DNA from: Planctomycetota bacterium | Lineage (GTDB): Bacteria > Planctomycetota > PUPC01 > JABMSA01 | Direction: 5' to 3' | DNA length: 5,949 nucleotides | Assembly: GCA_013202185.1 (NCBI GenBank) | Contig: JABMSA010000179.1 | Coordinates: 1 to 5,949, forward strand | Shown: positions 1-5,949 of the stretch, in pieces | How positions within the stretch are numbered: position 1 is the stretch's first letter | Layout: every line of letters begins with the position of its first letter | Notes under the pieces: generated by a model | Seen by the model: only the letters and a program-made list of their open reading frames with translations | Told to the model about the DNA's origin: nothing | The model's database searches: none | Made by a program: the position numbers and the translations under genes

Positions 1-43
1 CAGGTTGAGTCGCGCTTGATTCTTGGCCTTCGAAGTGGTATAA

Positions 44-148
44 GGAGTGAAGTTTGATCGAGCTGCCGACTGGCTGGTCGGGCTCAACGTGCGGAGGCAT
101 ATCGTTTTCTTGCAGCCGGCGGCTTTACCACAGGTTTCCAACAGCCGC
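44..148 (+). pseudogene. Possible upstream fragment of the broken left-hand gene, in a different frame
   Basis: This frame is open from the codon after the TAA at 41-43 to the TGA at 149-151. From about position 71 it has the G/C-ending codons typical of real genes in this window. The peptide includes KFDRAADWLVGLNVRRH and looks like an ordinary globular protein segment. The overlapping frame starting at 58 reads less naturally here and becomes convincing only after about 150, which suggests a frameshift somewhere around 100-150. I cannot name the family. The D-W-L-x(3)-N-x(3)-H spacing loosely recalls segments of some glycosyl-hydrolase barrels, but that is only a resemblance. It could also be chance. 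Confidence 0.25.
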
Positions 149-396
149 TGAGTCCGACCGGCAGCATCAACAGCGTGGCGGCGGACGGCATCCACTCGTC
201 GATCATCGCCTGGCCGCAGATAGGCCTGGCCGTCCTGCCCAACGAGTCGGTCAAGATCCACGGCAACGCAGACGTGGCAAACGGACAATGGGCCCACGTT
301 GCAGCCGTGCTCGATACCTGCGGCCATTGGCTGCTCCACGCCGACGGCAAGCTGGTGGGCGAGAGGCAACCCCGCCCGGTTGTAACCTTCCCGTAG
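58..396 (+). pseudogene. Truncated LamG-domain gene remnant (C-terminal part of a LamG/concanavalin-like fold)
   Basis: The frame is open from just after a TGA at 55-57 to the TAG at 394-396. The part from about 150 on has strong G/C third positions. The peptide contains the diagnostic second half of a LamG_3-type jellyroll: a G-Q-W-A-H-V strand (about 283-300), V-L-D, then H-W-L-L-H-A-D-G-K-L-V-G-E (about 325-363). This matches the C-terminus of the large minus-strand gene at 3618: 18 of 25 residues are identical across the core by my hand alignment. The N-terminal half of the domain is not recognisable, and the in-frame stop at 55 plus the probable frame change around 100-150 indicate a decayed or rearranged gene. 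A GTG at 175 could start a 73-residue product, but that would be half a fold with no clear ribosome binding site. Alternatively this is the true 3' end of a gene disrupted by a sequencing error. Confidence 0.6.
289..363 (+). repeat. Left arm of a diverged inverted repeat (LamG 3'-end coding sequence)
   Basis: These 25 codons align without gaps to the reverse complement of 3651-3725. By hand count about 60 of 75 bases match, and many differences are at third positions, as expected of related coding sequence rather than a mobile-element terminal repeat. The two copies point toward each other and enclose the whole propeller gene. Confidence 0.6.
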
Positions 397-436
397 GCTC
401 CCGTGGCGAATGGTCTGGAGTCCCGTAGTCATAATG

Positions 437-454
437 ATTGCCCGTAACGGCAAT
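437..454. promoter_or_regulatory. Small dyad (ATTGCC / GGCAAT) upstream of the propeller gene
   Basis: Perfect 6-bp arms at 437-442 and 449-454 are separated by a 6-base loop (443-448). The dyad lies 35 bases before the chosen start at 490. A CATAAT stretch at 430-435 just upstream resembles a -10 box, but I see no matching -35 box. The dyad could be an operator or a 5'-UTR hairpin. It has no T-tract, so it is not a convincing terminator for the remnant upstream. A dyad of this size can arise by chance. Confidence 0.25.
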
Positions 455-479
455 ATGGTCTCGAAATGCTCCCGGTTAT

Positions 480-485
480 GAGGTG
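480..485 (+). promoter_or_regulatory. Shine-Dalgarno site (GAGGTG) fixing the start at 490
   Basis: GAGGTG is complementary to the 16S rRNA 3' end and lies 4 bases before the ATG at 490. The two in-frame upstream ATGs at 466 and 478 have no comparable site. Starting at 490 also places Lys directly after Met at the head of the hydrophobic signal sequence. This site therefore decides in favour of the shorter start. Confidence 0.55.
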
Positions 486-489
486 TGCT

Positions 490-3400
490 ATGAAGAACGT
501 ATCGGTTGTCACTGCCGTATGTGTTGTGCTCTCACTACACAGCCATGCTGCCGGCCTCGAGGCTGCCGGCGCCGGCATTCCCATCGAGTACACCCTGCCC
601 CAGGACGGGCGGGTGTCGATTGTCATCTGCGAGAAAGGCGGCCTCATCGTCCGCGAGCTGCTTCACGCCGCTCCGCGCAGGCAGGGTAAGAACACCGACA
701 CGTGGGACGGCCTCGACGAGGACGGCAAGCCGGTATCCGCCGGAACGTTCGCGTGGAAGCTGCTCCTCACGCAAGGCCTGAAAGCCGAGTATCTGCTGAC
801 CGTCGGCACCAACCCGATCCCGCGCTGGGAAACGTGGCCCGGCAACCACTGCTCGATCTGCGCCATCGCCTGCGCCGACTCGGGCCTCTACATCTTCAAC
901 AACGGAGGCGAGGGCTGCATCATGGGCCACAAGCAGGCGTGGGACGAGAAGCGCCTCTGGGTGATCCCGCATTGGTTCGAAGCCTGGATGGGCATGACAA
1001 GCATGGCCTGCATGGACGGCCAGCTCTACATGCTCCAGCGAAACCAGAAGGTCTATCGCGTGGACGCCGCCACCGGCAAGCGCAACGCCGAGTGGGACGT
1101 GGCGATGGGCGACGACGTGAAGCTCGCCCCGTACTCCGACGCGTCGTCCGTGACCGACCTCGACGCCGCAGCCGGGCAGCTTGTTGTATGCTTCACCCGT
1201 CACAACGTGGTGAAATGGCTTGATCCGCAAAGCGGCGAGGTCGTCGACGAGGCCCCGATCCGGGAGCCCTGGGGCGTGGCAATCGTGCCGGATGGCCGGG
1301 TGCTTGTCATCTCTAACGACAGGGTTGTATCGATCACGCGCCGGAACAAGGAGCCGAAAGTCGTGATCCACGCGGGCAGGCTCAAGGCTCCCTTCAGGCT
1401 CAACGTTGATCCGAAGACCGGCAACATCCTGGTGGCGGAGAACCGCCCCGCCCGCGCGAGCTGGGTTGCGGTTCTTCTACCCGATGCGGCGGCGCGCGAC
1501 AAGGCCGACCTCGCCACGGGCCAGCAGGTGAAGCGCTTCGCCAAAGACGGCACGCTGCTTCAGTCGTTCGGCAGCCCCGGCGGAAGGCTCAAAGGCAAGT
1601 ACGACCCCTCCAACTTCGACGGTATGTACGACATCATCGCCGCGCCCGACGGCGGCTTCGTCATCGCCGAGCCAAACTCCCCGCCCCGCCGCGTGGCACG
1701 CTTCGACAAGGACGGCGCGCTCCTACGCGAGTGGTACGGCGGGCAGTGCTACGCCAACCGCGGCGACCTCGATCCCGAAGATCCCACGATCATGTGGCTC
1801 AGCTCCGCCTGGGGCAACGTCATCCAGGCAAGGATCGACTACCGGAAGAAGTCCTGGCAGGTGCTCGCGACATACCCCGGCGCGTGCGGGGCCGTCCGTC
1901 ACCGCAACGGCCAGACATACATCTGCACACCGTCGGGCGCCCCGCTCGTGCAGCGCCTCGATGAGGCCAATGCAAGGCTCATGCCGGTCGCCGACCTCTC
2001 CAAGACCAACCAGCGCTTCTGGGGCTCGTGGTCGCTGGGGCTGGGCTTCGACTACTACGGCCTCGAGGACTGGACGAAAGTCTGCCGCGTCGCTGTGAAC
2101 GAATGGAAGGACGGCATACCCATCTACAAGGACCCGCCCGACGTCATTGCCGAGGTCCCGCCGCTCGAGCGGCCCTTCGGCAGCAGCCGTGGCTTCAACA
2201 GCCTGGCGGAAGATGAGGAAGAAAACGTGTATGCAGCCGACAGCAGCGGCCGGTGGCCGCCGTATGGCCAGGGCTGGTGGGGCGCCACCGTGGGCGCCAA
2301 CCGGGTGCTGAAGTGGGACAAGGCGGGGAAATTCCAGTGGGCGGTCGGCCGTCACGCGGCCGGCTCGGCGCCGGGCCCGGGAGAGGGGAAGTACTTCTGG
2401 GGCCCGGTCGGCGTGGTCAAGGGCTGCATCGTGGTGCGCGACGTCGAATCGCCGATGCACGTGTGGGATACCGACGGCCTGTGGGTCGGGCGCCTGCTCG
2501 AGGACCCAGACACGCAGGCGGCCCCGCCGAGCGCCTACGCGCTTGGCAGCGAAAACTTCGCCGGTTCCCTGCACGTCGTCCCCGCCGATGCAACCGTCCC
2601 CGGCCTGAACCCGGGCGACGTGCTGTTCGTCGGCAGCGGCCAGAACAACAACCCAGTCTTCCGCATCACGGGTTGGGACAAATTCCGGCGGCAATCGGGC
2701 GCTCTCACCATCTCCACGGAGCAGGCCGGGAAACTGTCGGTCCGCGTGAAGGCGAAGCGGTCGCGGCCCGACCTGATATACATTCCTCACCTGAATACGG
2801 GCCACGGCACCATCGCCGTCGATGGCGATCTTCGCGAGTGGAAAGATGTCCGGCCCGTGCAGATCAAGGACGGCGAGACCGTGGTGGCGCAGGTCTATCT
2901 GGCATGGGGAATCATAGTGCCCGGCCACAACGGCGCGCACGGCCTGATGGCCGCGTTCGACGTGACCACCGACAAGCCGTGGAAGTCGGCCTCGACGCCG
3001 CAACTGGCGTTCCAGGGCGGCGCGGCCGTCGAGCTCCGCTTCGGACCGCTGGAGCCGGCCCGAAAAGCCGCGGGCCCCGGAGACGTGCGCGTGGTGGCCG
3101 CGCCCGTGGGCCAGGGCGGCAGGACGGTCGCCGTCGAAATGATGCCCGCGCTGCCCGAAGGCTGGGCACAGAACGCGCGAAAGCCTGCCACCTACCGGAC
3201 GCTCAACGGCACGGTGACGTTCGACTGCGTGCAGCCGCTGCCTGATGGCTGGGCCGCCGGCAGGCCCAGGGCCGACGGCTCAGGCTACACGGTGGAGATG
3301 CTGATACCCCTCCGGCCGCCGCTGCCGGCGGGCCCCGGGCTGCGCTTCCGCATCGACGCATCGGTCGTCCTGCCCGACGCCGGGGGCACGAAGAGCCTGC

Positions 3401-3507
3401 TGCGGCTGCCGCTCTTCAGCCGCGACGGCGCCGACATGGGCGTGGTCGACACCTACTTCGATTCGCTGCTGCGCCCGCAGAACTGGGTGGAGGCAGTGCT
3501 GGAGTAA
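490..3507 (+). CDS. Secreted FlgD-like Ig / beta-propeller / CBM9-like domain protein
   Basis: The start at 490 is preferred over ATGs at 466 and 478 because of the GAGGTG site and the cleaner signal peptide; this gives about 1005 residues (1013 from 466). Residues 1-20 form a Sec-type signal peptide, with cleavage likely after Ser-His-Ala20. Residues about 29-105 match the FlgD Ig-like fold: Y-T-L-P near 34, then the hallmark W-D-G-L-D-E-D-G-K with the Trp at 72 and S-A-G-T-F. Residues about 115-760 read as a beta-propeller with NHL/YVTN-like blades; VKRFAKDGTLLQSFG (from 347) and ARFDKDGALLREW (from 403) are clear repeat units. Residues about 773-1005 look like a CBM9/DOMON-type beta-sandwich, opening T-I-A-V-D-G-D-L-R-E-W and containing the E-M-L-I-P-L strand typical of CBM9-like domains. 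No catalytic motif, C-terminal anchor or dockerin is visible. The likely role is an exported binding or scaffold protein; the ligand is unknown. It converges on the LamG gene at 3618 and has no co-directional intact neighbour. Confidence 0.85.
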   Translation: MKNVSVVTAVCVVLSLHSHAAGLEAAGAGIPIEYTLPQDGRVSIVICEKGGLIVRELLHAAPRRQGKNTDTWDGLDEDGKPVSAGTFAWKLLLTQGLKAEYLLTVGTNPIPRWETWPGNHCSICAIACADSGLYIFNNGGEGCIMGHKQAWDEKRLWVIPHWFEAWMGMTSMACMDGQLYMLQRNQKVYRVDAATGKRNAEWDVAMGDDVKLAPYSDASSVTDLDAAAGQLVVCFTRHNVVKWLDPQSGEVVDEAPIREPWGVAIVPDGRVLVISNDRVVSITRRNKEPKVVIHAGRLKAPFRLNVDPKTGNILVAENRPARASWVAVLLPDAAARDKADLATGQQVKRFAKDGTLLQSFGSPGGRLKGKYDPSNFDGMYDIIAAPDGGFVIAEPNSPPRRVARFDKDGALLREWYGGQCYANRGDLDPEDPTIMWLSSAWGNVIQARIDYRKKSWQVLATYPGACGAVRHRNGQTYICTPSGAPLVQRLDEANARLMPVADLSKTNQRFWGSWSLGLGFDYYGLEDWTKVCRVAVNEWKDGIPIYKDPPDVIAEVPPLERPFGSSRGFNSLAEDEEENVYAADSSGRWPPYGQGWWGATVGANRVLKWDKAGKFQWAVGRHAAGSAPGPGEGKYFWGPVGVVKGCIVVRDVESPMHVWDTDGLWVGRLLEDPDTQAAPPSAYALGSENFAGSLHVVPADATVPGLNPGDVLFVGSGQNNNPVFRITGWDKFRRQSGALTISTEQAGKLSVRVKAKRSRPDLIYIPHLNTGHGTIAVDGDLREWKDVRPVQIKDGETVVAQVYLAWGIIVPGHNGAHGLMAAFDVTTDKPWKSASTPQLAFQGGAAVELRFGPLEPARKAAGPGDVRVVAAPVGQGGRTVAVEMMPALPEGWAQNARKPATYRTLNGTVTFDCVQPLPDGWAAGRPRADGSGYTVEMLIPLRPPLPAGPGLRFRIDASVVLPDAGGTKSLLRLPLFSRDGADMGVVDTYFDSLLRPQNWVEAVLE

Positions 3508-3579
3508 CAGCGCAGGAGGCGCCCCGGGCGCACCCGCGCAGGCAGGCTGGCGTCCGTGGTCGGCCTCGGTCCGCTCGCA

Positions 3580-3603
3580 AATGATCAAATGATCAAATGA
3601 TCA
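3580..3603. repeat. Three perfect tandem copies of AATGATCA (each with TGATCA palindrome)
   Basis: Copies lie at 3580-3587, 3588-3595 and 3596-3603. Each contains the palindrome TGATCA (hence GATC). The tract is an A/T-rich island in GC-rich DNA, 14 bases beyond the stop of the minus-strand gene and 72 bases beyond the stop of the plus-strand gene. The intergenic gap (3508-3617) otherwise shows only a short GC-rich hairpin near 3519-3531. The tract may be a simple-sequence expansion or a set of protein-binding sites; nothing in the window decides between these. Confidence 0.7.
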
Positions 3604-3617
3604 ATGCCCGAATGTCC

Positions 3618-5949
3618 TCACTGCCTGATGAGCATTGTGTGTGGCTTCTGCTCGCCGATCAGCTTGCCGTCCGCGTAGAGCAGCCAGTGGCCCCCGCCAT
3701 CGAGCACGCTCACCACGTGGGTCCAGGTTTCGCCCGTGAAGTTGACGGGCGCGCTCAAGCTTCGGGTGGTTGTTCTCAGGGCGTCGAGGTTCAGGGCGTC
3801 GCGTCGGGCCGACATTACGAACCCCCATTGCCAGACGATCTCCTTGCTGATGATGCATCCGCCCTGTCGCGAGCGGATCCAGGCTTCGAGTGTGGCGCCC
3901 TTGCAGAAGTTGAGACGGGGATCGGGCGCCACCTCCAGATGTCCATTGCCGTTGAGTCGAACGAACCGCGCCCCGTTCTCGTCCCCCTGCTCGACCTTGT
4001 CGCACACCCTGGCCGCTAGCCCCGCGCCGGCGGCGTTGGGATAGGCGCCGCCTTTCATCTGGTCAAACGTCCAGTCGCCAACGAGACCGTCGTTGGCGTC
4101 CAGGTCCCGGCCTGCGGCTGCGGCGTGCCGGGCGATCTTCTCGGCGCTCAGGGCCCTGTTGTAGATGCGGATGCGGTCGATGTCGCCCACGAAGGCCCGG
4201 CCGTCGCCATTATCGAGGCCGAACCGCAGGGGCACGCGGCCCGCGGGATTGATCGGGGGCCAGTTGCCGACGGCGACGATCGCGGTGCCCCTGACGGTGG
4301 GGTCGTCGGCCGCGCTCGCGACGACCGTTACCACGCCCGGCTTGCCGTTGCTCGCGAAGAGCCCTTGCGCGTCGATACTGCCGTCGCCGGCGAGCCTTCT
4401 CTCGTCGAAGTAGTTGCCGGCGCCGTAGGCGGTGCCGGTGTCGATCCGGCCGCCCGGCTCGATGGACCATTTCACCGGGGCTGTGCTCGGGTTGCCGTAC
4501 TGATCGCGGCGCTCGGCGGTGTACTGCTGGCTGCCGCCGGGCAGAAGCCAGATTTCGTTGGGGTGCACGATGATCACGGCCAGGCGCGGGGCACCGGCCG
4601 GCCGGATGGTGACGTCGACATACCGGGCGAGGTCGAAGTTCTCCTCGAGCGTGTCGCGCGTCACCTCGGCATCGAGTTGCGGGTGATCGTCGAACGGCTC
4701 GACGGCGAGTTCGAAGGTGTCGCCCGGTTTCGCGCGGGAGATTGCGGCCGGGCGGGTGTCGACCAGACCCCACTGTGCCACGCGAATCTTTTTCGGCTTG
4801 TACTTGCCGCGGATGATTTCTATCACGTCGAATTCGTTGACCACGAGCGCGTCGCGGTAGGGGGCGATGTCGGCGGGATTTGGGATTTCCGACGCGGCGG
4901 CGAGCGCTGCCCGCAGCTCGATTCGCGGCGGGACCTTCCGGGCCGCGAGCAGCTTCGAGTAGACGGCGTAATCAGCGGCCGCATCCGAAGCCTCGAGCGC
5001 CCGCGCGAATACCGCGATCCCTTCCACTTTGCCCAGCCACGGGAACCGGATGTCTTCGCGGCCGGCCACGTATAGGCCGTTCTCGAACTTGGGCCGGCGC
5101 CACTCGAGCAAGCCTTTCAGCTCGTCGGTCTGTTTCGCGGGCTTGCCGTTGAGGTAGCAGGCGAGCCTGCCCGGCTGGTACGTGACGACCACGTGGTTGG
5201 GGGCCTGGTCGGCGAGGGTGCACAGCTCGACGCGCCGCACGGTGCCGTTATCATCATTCTCGTCGGTCCTGGTGCGGGCGCGCAGCACGAGCGCGGCGCC
5301 TTCTTGCGTGAGCGCGAAGTTGGTGTCGCTGATCGAGCCGGCCTGGCCGTTGCAGCCGAAGACCCGGCGGGGATCGGCTGGGTGGCCCTGGTGGAGGTTG
5401 AACGGCGTGATGACGGCCTGGATGCTGAACTGGTTGGACTTTGAGCATTCCTCGACGATTCCGCCGCCGCCGTCGGTGACGTAGAAGCCGCCGCCGGAGA
5501 ACGTCATCGCTCCGTTACGGTCGAACCGGGCCATCTTCCATTCCTTGAGGTCAATCTTGTTGAACGTGTGGCTCGTGGCGTTGAGATAGAAGTTCGGCTC
5601 CTTGGCGGTCGGCCATGCAAACACGAGGTCAGTGCGGTTGACGGGCCAGCCCGGCCGCTGCACCTTGATCGTTCTCTTGAGAAGATTCGGCACTTCGGCG
5701 CGGTCATACACGCCATCGAGCAGGAGCGTGTCGGTGCGGGGCATCCTGCCGCCAAGCTCGATGACGAGCCTGAGGCCCTCGGCGTCGAGTGCGAAAGTTT
5801 TCACGGGCACACCGGATTTCAGCGCCACCTTCGGGTCCCTGAGCTGGACCCGCTCGTCGAATGTGACTTGGAGGTGGGCCTCGTCCAGCAGGTCGGCGGC
5901 GGTCGCCGCCGGTGCCTTGCGAGGCTGCGCGTTCACCCAGCCCTTGAGG
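3618..5949 (-). CDS. Large LamG / Big2-like Ig multidomain protein, 3' part (5' end outside window)
   Basis: The frame is open through the right edge. The first in-window start (GTG at 5936) is preceded in frame by open codons and followed by no signal peptide, so the true start is probably beyond 5949. Numbering from that GTG gives 772 residues. Residues about 20-75 resemble the end of an Ig-like module of the V-T-F-D-E-x-V type. Residues about 143-330 are a LamG_3-type jellyroll, with H-V-V-V-T-Y followed by C-Y-L-N-G-K-P and a closing V-E-G-I-A-V-F-A-R-A-L. Residues about 340-445 form an unnamed block containing APYRDALVVNEFDVIEI and F-D-D-H-P. Residues about 450-557 are a Big2-like Ig domain (L-L-P-G-G-S-Q-Q-Y-T, D-x-Y-G-N-P). 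Residues about 567-605 carry a LamG closing strand (V-G-D-I-D-R-I-R-I-Y-N-R-A-L-S-A-E), placed before the opening strands of the final LamG region (617-765). No enzyme domain is visible in this part. An extracellular or surface binding role is inferred; similar proteins in planctomycetes often have further modules at the N-terminus. Confidence 0.85.
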   Translation of the reverse strand, partial: LKGWVNAQPRKAPAATAADLLDEAHLQVTFDERVQLRDPKVALKSGVPVKTFALDAEGLRLVIELGGRMPRTDTLLLDGVYDRAEVPNLLKRTIKVQRPGWPVNRTDLVFAWPTAKEPNFYLNATSHTFNKIDLKEWKMARFDRNGAMTFSGGGFYVTDGGGGIVEECSKSNQFSIQAVITPFNLHQGHPADPRRVFGCNGQAGSISDTNFALTQEGAALVLRARTRTDENDDNGTVRRVELCTLADQAPNHVVVTYQPGRLACYLNGKPAKQTDELKGLLEWRRPKFENGLYVAGREDIRFPWLGKVEGIAVFARALEASDAAADYAVYSKLLAARKVPPRIELRAALAAASEIPNPADIAPYRDALVVNEFDVIEIIRGKYKPKKIRVAQWGLVDTRPAAISRAKPGDTFELAVEPFDDHPQLDAEVTRDTLEENFDLARYVDVTIRPAGAPRLAVIIVHPNEIWLLPGGSQQYTAERRDQYGNPSTAPVKWSIEPGGRIDTGTAYGAGNYFDERRLAGDGSIDAQGLFASNGKPGVVTVVASAADDPTVRGTAIVAVGNWPPINPAGRVPLRFGLDNGDGRAFVGDIDRIRIYNRALSAEKIARHAAAAGRDLDANDGLVGDWTFDQMKGGAYPNAAGAGLAARVCDKVEQGDENGARFVRLNGNGHLEVAPDPRLNFCKGATLEAWIRSRQGGCIISKEIVWQWGFVMSARRDALNLDALRTTTRSLSAPVNFTGETWTHVVSVLDGGGHWLLYADGKLIGEQKPHTMLIRQ
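3651..3725 (-). repeat. Right arm of the diverged inverted repeat (LamG 3'-end coding sequence)
   Basis: This segment encodes residues 738-762 of the minus-strand protein (W-T-H-V-V-S-V-L-D through K-L-I-G-E). It is the inverted partner of 289-363, at roughly 80% base identity by hand count. It lies inside an intact reading frame, so this copy appears functional while the left one looks decayed. Confidence 0.6.

Noticed and set aside
54..428. TTG-started frame of 124 codons preceded by an AAGGAG-like site (42-47)
   Set aside because: Despite the upstream purine-rich site, the product is Arg-rich without domain character, and the competing frame ending at 396 contains clear LamG sequence.
1723..3003. 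Long open frame on the minus strand (426 codons) antisense to the propeller gene
   Set aside because: It is Arg/His/Val-rich with no recognisable domain and lies wholly opposite a well-supported gene. Long antisense frames are expected in GC-rich DNA.
2253..3245. 330-codon plus-strand frame inside the propeller gene
   Set aside because: Extremely Arg/Gly/Pro-rich, out of frame with recognisable propeller and CBM9-like motifs; a frame shadow.
3514..3519. AGGAGG Shine-Dalgarno-like sequence just after the propeller gene stop
   Set aside because: No start codon at suitable spacing and no following plus-strand gene; chance match.
3519..3531. GC-rich hairpin (GCGCC-CCG-GGCGC) after the propeller gene, as a terminator
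   Set aside because: The stem is only 5 bp and no T-tract follows; not enough for an intrinsic terminator call.
289..3725. Inverted arms as ends of a transposon carrying the propeller gene
   Set aside because: The similarity is codon-structured LamG coding sequence, with no transposase, target-site duplication or sharp terminal boundary visible.
4125..5075. 316-codon plus-strand frame opposite the LamG gene
   Set aside because: Low-complexity Gly/Ala/Val/Asp composition mirroring the opposite strand; the minus frame carries clear LamG and Ig-like motifs.
1..5949. CRISPR array, tRNA or rRNA
   Set aside because: No regularly spaced repeats beyond the 24-bp AATGATCA tract, and no tRNA-like cloverleaf or rRNA sequence recognised on either strand.

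Overview
The window is GC-rich, with strong G/C preference at third codon positions. It carries two large exported-type or extracellular-type multidomain proteins of a kind common in the Planctomycetes/Lentisphaerae/Verrucomicrobia (PVC) group: LamG and Ig-like domain proteins, and an N-terminal FlgD-like domain joined to a beta-propeller and a C-terminal CBM9-like domain. The PVC assignment is inferred from architecture and composition; there is no rRNA or other marker gene in the window.

Layout. Positions 1-396 hold the broken 3' end of a plus-strand gene. A short coding-like stretch in one frame (about 44-148) gives way to another frame (about 58-396) that ends in a recognisable LamG C-terminus. 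Positions 397-489 are a short intergenic region with a small dyad and a Shine-Dalgarno site. Positions 490-3507 (+) encode a secreted protein of about 1005 residues: signal peptide, FlgD-like Ig domain, long beta-propeller, CBM9-like domain. Positions 3508-3617 are the convergent intergenic gap, with a three-copy 8-bp repeat built on TGATCA. Positions 3618-5949 (-) hold the 3' part of a large gene that runs off the right edge: Ig-like strand region, LamG domain, an unnamed conserved-looking block, a Big2-like Ig domain, and a C-terminal LamG region whose segments are in permuted order.

How the parts relate. No metabolic operon or known defence system is visible. The two intact genes converge and so are transcribed separately. 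Both encode binding or scaffold modules (propeller, CBM9-like, LamG, Ig-like) with no recognised catalytic domain in view, so cell-surface or extracellular carbohydrate or protein binding is the most that can be inferred. The most informative signal is that the broken LamG end at the left and the LamG end of the right-hand gene are close relatives in opposite orientation. They flank the propeller gene and both stop at the same point of the fold.
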